Shown here in pieces: positions 1-9,374 of a stretch of 64,000 nt of DNA. A model generated the notes under the pieces. That model was not told the DNA's origin, did not search any database, and was given only the letters and a program-made list of their open reading frames with translations. Within the stretch, counting starts at the first letter, position 1, and each line of letters begins with the position of its first letter. The stretch spans positions 1,883,001 to 1,947,000 of the forward strand of contig OX438752.1 of assembly GCA_949316235.1 (NCBI GenBank), in the 5' to 3' direction. The stretch is from Oegoconia quadripuncta (Eukaryota; Arthropoda; Insecta; Lepidoptera; Autostichidae). Made by a program: the position numbers and the translations under genes.

Positions 1-882
1 CAAGCTATTGGTAGGGTAATCCGACATCGGAATGATTATGGTGCCATCTTACTATGTGATTGTAGATTTAATAATCCTAAATTGAAGAGTCAGTTGTCAG
101 CATGGCTAAGGGATTATATTGGTGGTTCAACCAAGTTTGGTGAGACTGTAAGTGAAATCTGCAGATTCTTTAAAAATGCTGAATCTTCATTGCCGTCTCC
201 AAGGCTGAAGCCATTGCTTCCAAATGAGTCTTATAAAAGAGATAATGAGCCTGTTAATGTCAGTGGGGTATCTTTTCCTTCAGCTAATACTAGATTAGTA
301 AATAAGGCTGTAAATAAGTCTGTAAGCCAGTATCCTAATTCAAATGAAGTTTATGCTGATTTTTCTATGGACTTTTACAAAAATGCTCAATCTTCAGCTT
401 ATGTAAATGAATTCAAGCCTAAAGCAACGAAAGATCTATTCAGTGCTTTAGATTGTAGTAATGAATCTGGATCAAGCCAGTTACAGTCTTTAGTTAAGCT
501 ACATAAAAGAACTTCAGAAGATGTCTCTGTTGTTTCTGCCAAACGCAAAAAGTTGAAAATTAAACCATTTGGATTTGAAGAGAATTTGAAAAGTGTTGAA
601 ATACCAAAGTCTGACGTAGTTGAAAAGATTCCACCGACATCTTTAATAGATTTAGTTAAAGAAGTAAAAACTTTGTTACATATTGATCAATACAAACAGT
701 TTCAAACCTCAATATCAATTTACAAAAAGGAAGGCGACTATGATTTGTTCTTGGAAACGTTGAAGATTATTTTTGAAAATAGAAAATTGTTTTATTTATT
801 CAAAGGCATGAAAAGATTTTTAAAAGAAGAACATAAAGATGTTTTTCAATTATACTGTGATAATGTGAAATTAAACACATAA
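1..882 (+). CDS. Rtel1: RTEL1 helicase, last exon (5' end outside window)
   Basis: Open from base 1 in frame 1 for 293 codons to a TAA at 880-882. The first residues, QAIGRVIRHRNDYG, are motif VI of the XPD/FANCJ/RTEL1 superfamily-2 helicases (Q..GR..R). They are followed by the RTEL1-type continuation with AWLRDYI and EICRFFKNAE. A low-complexity, Ser/Lys-rich linker follows. The last 75 residues (about 640-870, from TSLIDLVKEVKTLL to FLKEEHKDVF) resemble the harmonin-N-like domain known from RTEL1 C-termini. No RING-type Cys/His cluster follows, so this form is shorter than the long vertebrate isoform. RTEL1 is known to unwind D-loops, T-loops and G-quadruplexes in the nucleus. The ATP-binding part lies upstream, outside the window. 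No internal ATG is the true start. Confidence 0.9.
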   Translation, partial: QAIGRVIRHRNDYGAILLCDCRFNNPKLKSQLSAWLRDYIGGSTKFGETVSEICRFFKNAESSLPSPRLKPLLPNESYKRDNEPVNVSGVSFPSANTRLVNKAVNKSVSQYPNSNEVYADFSMDFYKNAQSSAYVNEFKPKATKDLFSALDCSNESGSSQLQSLVKLHKRTSEDVSVVSAKRKKLKIKPFGFEENLKSVEIPKSDVVEKIPPTSLIDLVKEVKTLLHIDQYKQFQTSISIYKKEGDYDLFLETLKIIFENRKLFYLFKGMKRFLKEEHKDVFQLYCDNVKLNT

Positions 883-896
883 AATTTTACTTATAC

Positions 897-902
897 AATA
901 AA
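897..902 (+). terminator. polyadenylation signal of RTEL1
   Basis: AATAAA lies 15 bases after the RTEL1 stop codon, before an AT-rich stretch. It is the first canonical hexamer downstream of the gene. Confidence 0.6.
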
Positions 903-931
903 GAAACTAATATAATATAATTTATGAATGT

Positions 932-937
932 TTTATT
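932..937 (-). terminator. polyadenylation signal of mRpL21
   Basis: Reading the minus strand, AATAAA occurs about 40 bases beyond the mRpL21 stop. The 3' UTRs of the two convergent genes therefore probably abut or overlap. Confidence 0.55.
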
Positions 938-976
938 AACTACATACACAAGTACTTAAGGTGCTATAGTCGAGAA

Positions 977-1717
977 TTAATTATTATTAGCTTCATTTAT
1001 GTTACTACCAATTTCCACAGAATTTATTCTTAGCATCGTCTGTTGAGCCCTGTAGAAGTTAATCCTCATGTATTGCTTCCTTCTTTTCTTTTTGAAATGT
1101 GTTCTTGTATGAGATAAGCCTTTAGAAATTACTGTGGCAGTTACATTAACGAGACCCGGCTGAACCACAGGGCGACCAATGAGAGAGAAATCTTTATTCG
1201 CTGCTACCAATACTTTTTCTAATTTTATCTGGTCTCCGATGTTTGGTGGCCAGTAGCCTTCGACAACGAGTAAATCGCCGTCTGTGACCCGCCACTGTTT
1301 TCCCAAAAGGTGAATGATTGCGAAGTTGCGTGATTGTTTTTCATCTACCAATCTATTGCAAGTTGCTATAACATCTTTCTGGGTTTCGGGGATTGATTTG
1401 TTCGCTGTAGGAACTAGGTTTGTAATAAATCTTGACAGGATACCTCCTGTAATAGACAAAAAGGCATGTTACATAAATATAATAAAATTCACACACATCA
1501 CTTTTTGGGGGTTTCATGGCTCCATAGTGTATACGATGATTCTGCCTAAGTTAAGGTTGACAGAAACGCTGAGAAAAACAGGATTAGGAATACCGGTGAA
1601 ACAATAAACAGAAAAATATAAAGCAAATTATTGTAAGGAAATTTTCTAGAGATACAAACCTTGACCAGTACTGAATATGCTACTGAATCTTTGTAAAGCA
1701 GTTCGTATCATAGCCAT
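977..1717 (-). CDS. mRpL21: mitochondrial ribosomal protein bL21m, two exons
   Basis: Joined exons are 1717-1660 and 1446-977, giving 175 residues. Exon 1 starts at an ATG (1717-1715) and encodes MAMIRTALQRFSSIFSTGQ, an amphipathic Arg/Ser-rich start typical of a mitochondrial presequence. It ends CAAG before a GT donor at 1659. Exon 2 follows a pyrimidine-rich acceptor (TTTTTGTCTATTACAG, AG at 1448-1447); the split codon G|GA keeps the frame. The body carries bL21 signatures: FAIIHLLGKQWRVTDGDLL, IGDQIKLEKVL, the LIGRPVV loop, and a basic KKKRRKQYMRIN segment that contacts 23S-type rRNA in this family. It is a component of the mitochondrial large subunit. An in-frame reading that starts inside the intron at TTG is not the true start. 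Confidence 0.88.
1447..1659 (-). other. mRpL21 intron with a retroposon fragment
   Basis: 213-bp intron with a GT donor at 1659 and an AG acceptor at 1447-1448. Its middle (about 1495-1556, minus strand) reads GGCAGAATCATCGT, then ATGGAGCCATGAAAC and CCAAAAAGTGA. This closely matches the central block of the unnamed retroposon at 25244-25310. Confidence 0.6.
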
Positions 1718-2021
1718 TATGAATAACTCTGTTATTCTGCAATATAGTAAGCAATGCACTCGCAAATACAATTAAAAATCCATTATTTCATTTGTTACAA
1801 AACATAACCTAAAAGCTTAGTGCGTTAATTGTTAATTGTCAATTTGACATAACAATCGTTTATTTTTAAATTGGTGTGTGGTAAAGGTTTAAATCGATAC
1901 AGCCTTGTCTGATAACAATTTTGCTAGCTAACTTTTGCCTGTTTGAGATAAGTCGGAATTATATTTCCCGCTTTCAATCACGATTTCTCCGGTCAAGCGA
2001 TTACATTGTATGTATTTTAAG
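1718..2021. other. AT-rich upstream region of mRpL21, nothing recognised
   Basis: This should hold the mRpL21 promoter. I see no TATA box or other motif I would defend. Confidence 0.4.
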
Positions 2022-2135
2022 GAAAAAAATCTAATTAGTGAAATAGAAGGTATTGGCAATAGCTGTTTTTATTTAACTATAAACAAAAAAGCGCTGTGTT
2101 AGTTGACAGACGCGTTTGTCGCCCATTCCATAATT
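2022..2135. repeat. dispersed repeat, partner at 41035-41162
   Basis: It shares GAAGGTATTGGCA and then CGCGTTTGT.GCCCATTC, in the same order and spacing, with 41035-41162. It is therefore an interspersed repeat rather than a unique regulatory region. The family is not recognised. Confidence 0.5.
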
Positions 2136-2139
2136 CTAA

Positions 2140-2166
2140 ATTCTAAATAATATTATAAATGCGAAA
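2140..2166 (+). repeat. Helitron-like 5' end fragment
   Basis: TCTAAATAATATTATAAATG and the following GCGAAAG match the start of the Helitron-like elements at 27042, 13300 and 60529. Only the first 25 bases are present. Confidence 0.5.
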
Positions 2167-2198
2167 GTTGGGACTACAAATACTACTGTTATGTCCGG

Positions 2199-2346
2199 GG
2201 CTCCGATTCTCGCGCGCTCGACATTTTATTGTCTATAGACATTGGTATATCTATCTGTCTTTTTCATACTAATAAGGGTGTGCAAAAGTGACAAACCTAT
2301 GAATGATTGTCGACAGTGAAATGTCGAGCGCGCGTGAATCGAGGCC
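2199..2346. mobile_element. short inverted-repeat element (MITE-like)
   Basis: The arm at 2199-2226 (GGCTCCGATTCTCGCGCGCT...) is the imperfect reverse complement of 2319-2346 (...GCGCGTGAATCGAGGCC). The arms are about 28 bp, with weaker pairing further in, around a 92-bp centre without an ORF. The CpG-rich arms stand out from AT-rich flanks. No clear target duplication. Confidence 0.5.
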
Positions 2347-2507
2347 TAATAAGGCTACACTTTTAAAGTGCTATAGTTTTAAAGGCTTTGATTTTTTGCA
2401 CATGTATAGAGTACCTGTCATTAATAAGTAGAATAAAAATGTTTTCTAACAAATCGGTAGCTTGCTATAGATATACGTACTAAGTACAGAGTGATGTTTT
2501 TAATAAT

Positions 2508-2608
2508 ATATTGTATGCCTGATATGGTAAAACTGTGAGCCGACTTTATTATAATATCTATTGTACCAGTTTCTTGATAATAAATTATTCTGATTCTGAT
2601 TATAGTAC
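2508..2608 (+). repeat. retroposon 3' tail
   Basis: A short stretch ends in AATAAATTATTCTGATTCTGATT, the polyadenylation-plus-simple-repeat tail typical of truncated non-LTR elements. No coding part remains. Confidence 0.4.
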
Positions 2609-2629
2609 CTATACATTATTTTATTATTA

Positions 2630-2881
2630 TTAAAAGCCCATAGTGTCCCACTGCTGGGCAAAGGCCTCCCTCATCTGTTTCCAGTCGTTTCTGTTCTTGG
2701 CGAGCACAAAAAATCCCTTATTAAAACTGTCAAGCTCGTCTCTCCACCGTTTTCGCGGTCTGCCCCGTTTGCGTCTGGCGGTTGTAGGAGTCCAAATAGT
2801 GGACGCATTTGCCCACAACTCGCACGGCATGCGGCCCACGTGACCCGCCCAGTCCCACTTCAATGTTGCCGCTTTTTTCAT
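2630..2881 (-). pseudogene. RTE-like LINE, C-terminal fragment
   Basis: 83 codons reading AATLKWDWAGHVGRMPCELW, then GRPRKRWRDELDSF and AFAQQWDTMGF. This is the very C-terminus found after the reverse transcriptase domain in RTE-type endonuclease/reverse transcriptase proteins. It is 5'-truncated and lacks all catalytic parts, so it is a dead copy. Confidence 0.8.
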
Positions 2882-3186
2882 ATCTAGTAAATTTCATGTC
2901 TAATAGTACCTATACATATTTAGTAATAAACATAGACTATATAATTAAACTTACCACTGTGAATTTCATTGCGTCGGAGAATATACCTACTTAAAATTCC
3001 TGAAACTATTTTCAATGAACTTCTTAATATTTATGAAAAATTTCACTGAGGGCAAATTATCACGACTCAATAAACTATTTTTAGAAAATACAAAGTAGCC
3101 ATTGATTAATTTTCTGGAAAATTATTTTAGGAGATCTTAGCATCTTCTACAACGCAACAAAGTCACAGTGGTAACTTTAATTTAAT
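2882..3186. other. AT-rich spacer, nothing recognised
   Basis: About 300 bp without an ORF, repeat signature or RNA gene that I can support. Confidence 0.4.
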
Positions 3187-3316
3187 ATTGCAGGACATAA
3201 AACATATTTTTATTTTGTAAAAGAGAGCAATACGAGCAATTTATAATCTGCGTCGACATGACTCTCTCCGGGACAGGTTTAAAGAAATTAATATTTTAAC
3301 TGTTCCTTCACTGTTT
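3187..3316 (+). pseudogene. LINE-A reverse-transcriptase tail fragment
   Basis: Reads HIFIL*KRAIRAIYNLRRHD, then SLRDRFKEINILTV. It matches the segment just before ASQYIYEN in the longer LINE-A copy at 35912. One stop codon replaces the expected Gln. Confidence 0.7.
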
Positions 3317-3519
3317 TTTTAAAAAATATCATATAAAATACCATAGAATTACAGGTCACCACAGATGGTCTACATACATACACAGGTAGAGTAGGATTTT
3401 ACCTTATCCTACTCTGAGCCGCCCAGTTTTCTATAAAAGACACACTACGAATAATAATTGTAGCCGTACATAACTATCTGCCTATAAGCATTCAATTGAA
3501 TAGCTAATTTAACGACCTG

Positions 3520-3720
3520 CCTTCTTTTATGCACAACGGGTTAGCACTTAGCCTCAATCACATTTGATGTTGAGTGAAGATGAGGCCGAAGCGTGGAAGC
3601 GTACTGACCCCGATACCCTCATATTATTTGGGGGAATGGCTATCTTGTCTCTGACAATCGGAACACAACATTGCTGTTTGGCGACAGACTTAAATTAGAT
3701 TTAATAGAATGCCCTACTGA
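3520..3720 (-). repeat. SINE-A, 3' part
   Basis: Minus-strand copy lacking the tRNA head. It keeps the body (GCGTACTGACCC, then TCTGACAATCGGAACACAAC) and the 3' end with the AACGGGTTAGCACTT block. Confidence 0.75.
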
Positions 3721-3734
3721 TCCATTGCCTGATA

Positions 3735-3845
3735 TCTGGGGAGCTATGGACATGTGTGTATTAGAGCAGATGGGTGTTAAATATGGTGATTGAGAAAGAA
3801 ACACATAAAAACAAACGAGAAGAAAATCACGAAACATACGAAGAT
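3735..3845 (+). repeat. unnamed dispersed repeat, inverted partner at 7765-7880
   Basis: AGCTATGGACATG, TATTAGAGCAGA and ATATGGTGATTGAG occur in the same order on the minus strand at 7880-7765. The segment runs into a SINE-B copy on its right. Confidence 0.5.
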
Positions 3846-3850
3846 TATTT

Positions 3851-4105
3851 CGACGACCTGTTTAGTGTAGTGGTTAGAAACTCTGACCACTATACCAACA
3901 GGTCGCGGGGTCGTATCGCGCTAGGGGCACATGTTTGTGTGATGAATACGGACATGTGTACCTGAGTTATGGATGTTTTCATTTGTAATAAGTATTAATT
4001 TACAAAAAAAATGTATATCAACCATCTGGTATCCACAACACAAGCCTATAGTTGCTTACTGTGGAACTAGATGGCGCTGTGTGAATGTCTAAGGATATTT
4101 ATTAT
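3851..4105 (+). repeat. SINE-B, near full length
   Basis: tRNA-like head GACGACCTGTTTAGTGTAGT with an A box (TAGTGTAGTGGTTAG) and a B-box-like GGTCGTATCGC. The body follows (GATGAATACGGACATGTGTA, CATCTGGTATCCACAAC) and it ends with TAGATGGCGCTGTGTG. This is a polymerase III retroposon. Confidence 0.75.
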
Positions 4106-4838
4106 AGACCTGGTGTTTTGAGTGGAGTTGTAGTATTGTGCATTGTTTTTAATCCTCGACGAAGTTATGTTTTAATCTGAGCTGTTAAATACACTAGAAT
4201 GCTCCGCGAAATGCCAATTCGTCAGAATTCAAAATTCAAATCACTTTGCCTCACTGAATGCAAAGAGCTTCGTTTTCAAGCAAGGAAAACAAGCTTTGCG
4301 TTCGTCTACATTGATGGGAAGAAACTCAAATTACAGAAGACGCCGCTGTTGCATGTTCCTACATACCCAAGCCGTCACGATCTTTATCCCAAATGGGGTG
4401 GGCAGAGATATCCCAAACATTAGCGTTCACACTCAGAAATATACAAAAAAGCACACGTGACGGGGGGGTGAGCCCATCGCCGCCATTAAAAAGTGCAACT
4501 CTATGCTTTTTGGTGTAAAGTAAAGTCCCTGTATATTACTTCGCTAGAACGAGCATGGGACTGTAAAAATATCACTTTTTTTTTTTTTTTTTTTTTTTTA
4601 AATTAGAATGGGATCGCTCTTGACCTTAATATGGACTAATGTCGAGATAAGGTCTTTCTTCTAGAATAACTATGAAGGACGCTAGGTACCTCGTGGTCCT
4701 GTGTCTGTTACCTCAGATATATTTTCGGCTCCACGGAATACCAGCGTCGTGGTTGCTCCAACCCGACACATGCTGATCGGAGACCTTTTTGTGGATTTAG
4801 TATAGATATTGTAAACTTATGTATATAATACTCTTTAT
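4106..4838. other. unassigned region with a poly(T) run
   Basis: Contains a 74-codon ORF (4199-4423) with no recognisable domain and a T22 run at about 4578-4600. The segment CCCAAATGGGGTGG near 4388 recurs at about 45700, so part is repetitive. Confidence 0.4.
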
Positions 4839-4839
4839 A

Positions 4840-4972
4840 AAAACATCCATAACTCGGGTACACGTGCCCGTATTCATCATACAAACATATACCCCTTGCG
4901 GGATTCGAACCCGCGATCTTTTGGTATAGTGGTCAGATTTCTAACTACTACACCAAACAGGTCGTCAACATA
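4840..4972 (-). repeat. SINE-B, tRNA-like head
   Basis: Minus-strand head: GACGACCTGTTTGGTGTAGT, B box GGGTTCGAATCCCGC, and the start of the body (GAATACGGGCACGTGTACCC). Confidence 0.75.
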
Positions 4973-5120
4973 TTGACATACATAATGTAAATACAGGATA
5001 TAAAATAATTTTACTAATCGTGTCGATCGTTTAGACAAGGTCACATAAGTTATTGGAGTAGTCTACATACGGTTTCAACCGTATTATTATGTTTTAATGG
5101 ATATTTAAAAGCCAAAAAAT

Positions 5121-5235
5121 CATAAAACAGAAATTACTTACAAAAAGCGATTATAAAATTTCTGACTGTTTGGATGATAAGCACGCATGGACATAGGTCG
5201 TTCATTGATGTTCTGTTTAATTTAACAATATATAA
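5121..5235 (+). repeat. LINE-A 3' coding end
   Basis: The end of the LINE-A ORF (AAATTTCTGACTGTTTGGAT, then GATAAGCACGCATGGACATA) and the beginning of its 3' UTR. Confidence 0.7.
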
Positions 5236-5756
5236 TATTACACTATATGGCGTCGAGGCGCCAATAAGGGTGTCGACACATAATGAAAATCTCAGGGCAC
5301 TGTTCATAAAAGTTTATTGGGCAAAACGTTAGAAAATGGGCACGTAAGCCAGTAATTCGTTAGTTCAGAGGTAGGTAACCCGCGAGCGCGTAGGGCGTGC
5401 GTGCTGCGTCCGTGTGTGTTCGTCGCGGACTGCCTGTGAGCGGGCGAGAGGGCCGGCTATTGGGACATGAGGTACGAGGTCGCGGGGAAGGGTATGGCGC
5501 GATGACGCCGGCGTATACGCACGAAATCACGCCACACTCTATTAACATTGTAATCCAAAATCCACTTAAAAAGCATAGAATATATTACTGCGTGTGGATC
5601 GTCGTTGAAACAATCAAAATGGCACCACTTTATTGGTGCTAACACTGGCGTTTGGTGCCAATGGGAACTCTTGTCACACACCGACTTCGTTAACGAACTG
5701 TCGTATCAAATGCTGATTTCTGTTGTAAAAAAATGCATCACGCTACCACAGAAAAG
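5236..5756. other. GC-rich block of unknown origin
   Basis: 5380-5530 is strikingly CpG-rich (GCGAGCGCGTAGGGCGTGCG). It is framed by GGCGCC-containing sequence (GAGGCGCCAATAAGGG at 5256; GTTTGGTGCCAATGGG at 5651). No domain or splice structure supports a gene. A promoter island or a piece of a GC-rich element are both possible. Confidence 0.3.
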
Positions 5757-6022
5757 CTTACGTACGTATTGTATTCAATATTAAATAGGTATTTGTTTTA
5801 TTATATTTGAAGTATTATTATAGTCTTTTGATTTTAAGTTGATTATTGACACTTTTTTCTCAGTATGTACCTATGTCTATCCTATCGAACTTGTTTTCCT
5901 TCACATTTGCAGGGTATCGCTGGAAGAAATCTGTTTTTAGCGATAATCTAGTGCCTTTTGTACATCTTGTATGTATTTGAATTTTATTTGTACTCGTGTG
6001 CAATAAATTATAAAATAATAAT
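5757..6022 (+). repeat. retroposon 3' end, sister of 16833-17110
   Basis: Shares TATTAAATAGGTATTTGTT, CTATCCTATCGAAC and GTACTCGTGTGCAATAAATT with 16833-17110. It ends in an AATAAA-rich tail. The GGAAGAAATCTG...GATAATCT motif recurs in several tails in this window. Confidence 0.65.
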
Positions 6023-6295
6023 AAATAAAAGCGACCAAAAACACTCGAATGTCTTGTAAGTATAACAAAGATCGTAAAACTCACATTTTTATTCAATATT
6101 GTAATATTTTTCTTGCACTTTAATATATCCGATTTATAGGTTATGAGCACAGACTAAAAAAAATTCTTTGTGGATGTTGAACTACATATTTATTCTCAGC
6201 AGTCCTATTAGTTCTCGAGGATACTAAGAGATGGCGCTGCACTGATTTACCTAAAAACATTTGTTCGCACGACAATATATATTATAAATAAGTGT

Positions 6296-6400
6296 TATAA
6301 AGAATAACCTTGGATTTCTCGCTCGTTCTTCTCTGGAGAGTCAGCTTTGTAAAATGTGCAGTAATTTTAATATTAAGCAAAAAAATATAACCTTTTTGAG
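6296..6400 (+). repeat. LINE-A 3' UTR fragment
   Basis: Contains the conserved LINE-A tail TTCTCGCTCGTTCTTCTCTG followed by GAGTCAGCTTTGTAAA. Only the UTR survives. Confidence 0.6.
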
Positions 6401-6884
6401 TGACTTATTTAATTATTTTATTTTAACGGAATTTTCCATCCACATCCACTAAAAGATACAACTAAAACATCTTTTTTTTACAATAATTATATTGCTTATC
6501 TCATTCCTCAGAACGATACTATGACGCTGCCAAAGTCAAATAACGGCAAGCGGGATTCTACTTTCAAAAACCCGGGCGGCTACTGGTCGAGTACGGTCTC
6601 AGCTCTCTCGGGCGGCTCCGGCATTCGTCGCGAGCCCTCGGCAGCGTCTGGGGCGCGTTGCCATGCCGACGGGCGGGCACGCGGGCCTTCACCGCGGCCG
6701 ACGTCGCCGAAAATAAACACGGGAGCACAGCCTCCAAGAACGGGATGCGCTGGAAGAGGCAATGGATTCGGTTTTCACGGGACAAGTTTATTGGTTAGGT
6801 TAGGTTAGGTTAAACTAATTTTTGCATGCGCATAATAAAATCTTTTTCAGCTGCAAAGTTGATTTCTGGGCGTAAACGTATGTA
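6401..6884. other. GC-rich segment ending in a TTAGG run
   Basis: 6540-6790 is GC-rich and open in three frames, but none has a recognisable domain. It ends directly in four GGTTA units (about 6795-6814), the insect telomeric repeat motif. Confidence 0.4.
6795..6814 (+). repeat. interstitial (TTAGG)n-like run
   Basis: GGTTAGGTTAGGTTAGGTTA, four units of the insect telomere repeat. Short runs like this are common away from telomeres. Confidence 0.7.
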
Positions 6885-7035
6885 TTCACACAATACAATA
6901 CAAATACACTTTATTGTACAACAGGAGAACATACATTTTACAAAGCACAATACTGAAAAGAGTACAATTAGGCGGCCTTGTCTTAAGAGCGATCTCTGCC
7001 AAGCAACCTATGGGTGTAGGAGTCTAACTTTATAG
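6885..7035 (-). repeat. retroposon 3' tail
   Basis: On the minus strand: GGTTGCTTGGCAGAGATCGC, AAGGCCGCC, then TTGTACAATAAAGTGTATTT. This is the same type of tail as at 29455 and 46698. Confidence 0.6.
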
Positions 7036-7764
7036 AACAGACAGGTGGTGGTCCATAATACGGATGCAGATATGAAATACCTACATAATCAATTACTTAT
7101 TTAATAAACTGAAACCATACATTTATACATATATATTACATACATAAATAGCTAAATATATACATATAGATGGATACCACATACATAACAAAAATAATAC
7201 ACATATAGAATTCATTATTCGAACGGTCAACTGACTATCATAATACGCGGTTAAAGGGAAGTAAATCTGGTGGCGCTGGTATCGCCGGAAATCGTGCGGT
7301 GACGACGTTAACAGTTATATTCTTCACATCGATAATGGGACACACTTTACTACGAGACTTCAAAGGAGTCGGAGCTCCACTGAACACATCTCTTGATTCC
7401 CATTATCACCGGCGCTTGGAAGGATCCGGTGAGTCGTTAGCTAGTAAGAAGTTGATCCTGGGATTTGAGCTTGGAGGACTTGTAGACTACTCCGGTTGAA
7501 TTCCACAGACTGCACGCGAGGGCCAAGTTGTATGGCACGAGGGGCGTGCACATGTTTTCTCTTCAACAGAAAGCATATCAGGTTCCATGATTATAATCAA
7601 ATGTGAATACGTATTAGATTTGCCTATGGTAGCTTGCAATAATATCGCCTTTGCCCGAGCTACCCCTGGCATTGTCCCCAAACCCACACCCACCATCTAC
7701 GACATGGTTTTTCGTCGGGGGTTAAAAACAGTGCACAACATTACAACTCCCCTCCAAGAACCAG
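7036..7764. other. unassigned region
   Basis: AT-rich ACATACATA-type sequence to about 7240. Then 7245-7760 is of balanced composition with ORFs below 75 codons and no recognised domain. Confidence 0.4.
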
Positions 7765-7880
7765 GTCTTATGTTTTGTGATTTCCTTCTCGCTTGTATCT
7801 TTCCTTAAGTATTTCTTCCTCAATCACCATATCTCTGCTCTAATACACTATGTCCATAGCTGGGGGGCCTGGTGACCTGT
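7765..7880 (-). repeat. unnamed dispersed repeat, partner of 3735-3845
   Basis: Minus strand AGCTATGGACATAGTGTATT, AGAGCAGAGATATGGTGATT, then GGAAATCACAAAACAT. Confidence 0.5.
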
Positions 7881-7892
7881 AATTCTGGTTCT

Positions 7893-8015
7893 TCCTTTTC
7901 AGGCACCAGTCTTCCCACAAATGAGTTCTATGTATTACCTAGTCCTAAAATCACTTTGTAAAGCGTCATTTGTGGTGAGAAAATAAACAATTTTTATTAT
8001 TATTATTTTTATTAC
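7893..8015 (+). repeat. retroposon 3' tail, partner at 11565-11665
   Basis: TTCAGGCACCAGTCTTCCCA, then GTGGTGAGAAAATAAAC and an ATT repeat. The same motif lies inverted at 11665-11565. Confidence 0.5.
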
Positions 8016-8059
8016 ATATATTATAAAAGAATTAAAGAATTTGTAAAGCGAAATTACTA

Positions 8060-8300
8060 ATTAATGATGACCAGTGAAAAAAATAAATAATAATAATAAT
8101 AAAGGGAAAGAGTAGGTTAAAGGATTAAAAAAGATCTTTAACCCCTGCCTTGAAAAAAAGACTGAGCACGTCTGATTCAGGTAGAGAGTTCCACAAACGG
8201 ATGGCCTGCAAAATAAAAGACTGACTATATTTGGACGTGTTGGGTGTAACATAAAGCCGTAGATTATCCGTAGAACGAAGGCGGCGATTCACACATCATT
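8060..8300 (-). pseudogene. LINE-F C-terminal fragment
   Basis: The minus strand reads YVTPNTSKYSQSFILQAIRL, then WNSLPESDVLSLFFKAGVKD. The pattern (basic residues, LWNSLP, SLFFK) is the usual end of insect jockey/CR1-type reverse transcriptase ORFs. It ends in an AATAATAAT-rich tail and is 5'-truncated. Confidence 0.65.
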
Positions 8301-8314
8301 ATCTTCATGCCTTA

Positions 8315-8400
8315 AGCCTTTGAGCGCCACGCCGGTCACCGGTGACCGGAAAACAATTGATTTTCAATTGTATCTGCGTCGCGGCAGTTAACGTGTTAAT
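8315..8400. repeat. palindrome cluster
   Basis: CCGGTCACCGGTGACCGG is a perfect 18-bp palindrome. It is followed by CAATTGATTTTCAATTG, a near-palindrome also found inside both arms of the large inverted repeat at 22371-23065. Confidence 0.55.
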
Positions 8401-8444
8401 GGTAATTTATTTATGGTCCGCGTAGTACGTCTTTTTATTCCAAT

Positions 8445-8590
8445 CCTACTATCAGCTGTTACCTCATCATTCACGCCCTTATCGTTCATATCACCCCTCA
8501 CACAATCCATGAGTCTTTTCCGTGGTCGTCCTCTTCCTTTCCAATCATCGACGTCCATATTCACTTAACATCACTTCAATATCTTTAAAA
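8445..8590 (-). pseudogene. RTE-like LINE fragment
   Basis: Minus strand DDWKGRGRPRKRLMDCVRGD, then MNDKGVNDEVTADSRIG. This is the GRGRPKKRW-type stretch near the C-terminus of RTE-like proteins. No catalytic part remains. Confidence 0.65.
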
Positions 8591-8595
8591 AGATG

Positions 8596-9086
8596 TCGAT
8601 TACAATTGAGATTTGTGTAGGTTTTCAGCATATGAGCGCTATTAGAGTAATTCTAGCATTTCGAGCTGGTTATTTATGTGAACCGCCTTGATGCTGCTGC
8701 ATTCGTCCTTGCCAAGCTATATTAACCTTTCAACGCTCTCAGCTCCCCACGATTCGACTTTTGGCAGATGTTTCAATATGTATCTATTTTTAGAGTTTTC
8801 ACATTGGCAAAGTGGGAGCAAAAGTCAGTGATTGTTTGCATAGGATAAATATAAGGGTGTGTGTGTCGGAGTTGTCGTGTTCGAAGTCAGCAAAAGCTGC
8901 AGTAAACAATGACTTAAAAATCATATGGAACGATCGCTATTTGGAGAAATACATCTTTACAGATTATATTAAATGAATTTACTTAGATTATGAGCTATTA
9001 TATTTGTAATCAATTTGACAGAAGTCAAACCAAGAGACTATTTGATTAGAAAAGTCTAGGAGCAATGTGTGTTGCTTGTGAAGACT
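8596..9086. other. unassigned spacer
   Basis: No ORF above 60 codons and no repeat that I recognise. Confidence 0.4.
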
Positions 9087-9312
9087 TATGGCGCGTTTGA
9101 CCACAATCTCACCTGAGTGACAATGTGGCCGAAGATGAAGCACGCGATCTCAGTAGATGCCTATTCACACTACTCTTGAAGATCCCAAGATTGTAGGATT
9201 CAGGAAAGACTGACGCCAGAAGGGAGTTCCATGCCTTGGCTGTTCGCATTATGAACGAAGAGTCGAACCGCTTATCTCTGACTATGGGCGTCCAAAGAAA
9301 GCTCAAGGTCAC
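9087..9312 (-). pseudogene. LINE-B C-terminal fragment
   Basis: Reads RFDSSFIMRTAKAWNSLLAS, then VFPESYNLGIFKSSVNRHLL and a stop. The 3' UTR motif is GTGAGATTGTGGTCAAACGC. Same family as 34695, 47115 and 62545. Confidence 0.75.
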
Positions 9313-9374
9313 ACAAGGTTAGACGTTTCACTACGAGATTGAAGAACTAAGATGTTTATCCATACCTATGGTAT

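Noticed and set aside
1314..1607. 97-codon plus-strand ORF over mRpL21 exon 2 and intron
   Set aside because: It is antisense to a conserved exon; the readable part is a shadow of mRpL21 and the repeat in its intron.
6564..6808. Overlapping GC-rich ORFs on both strands
   Set aside because: High GC lowers stop frequency in all frames; none shows a domain.
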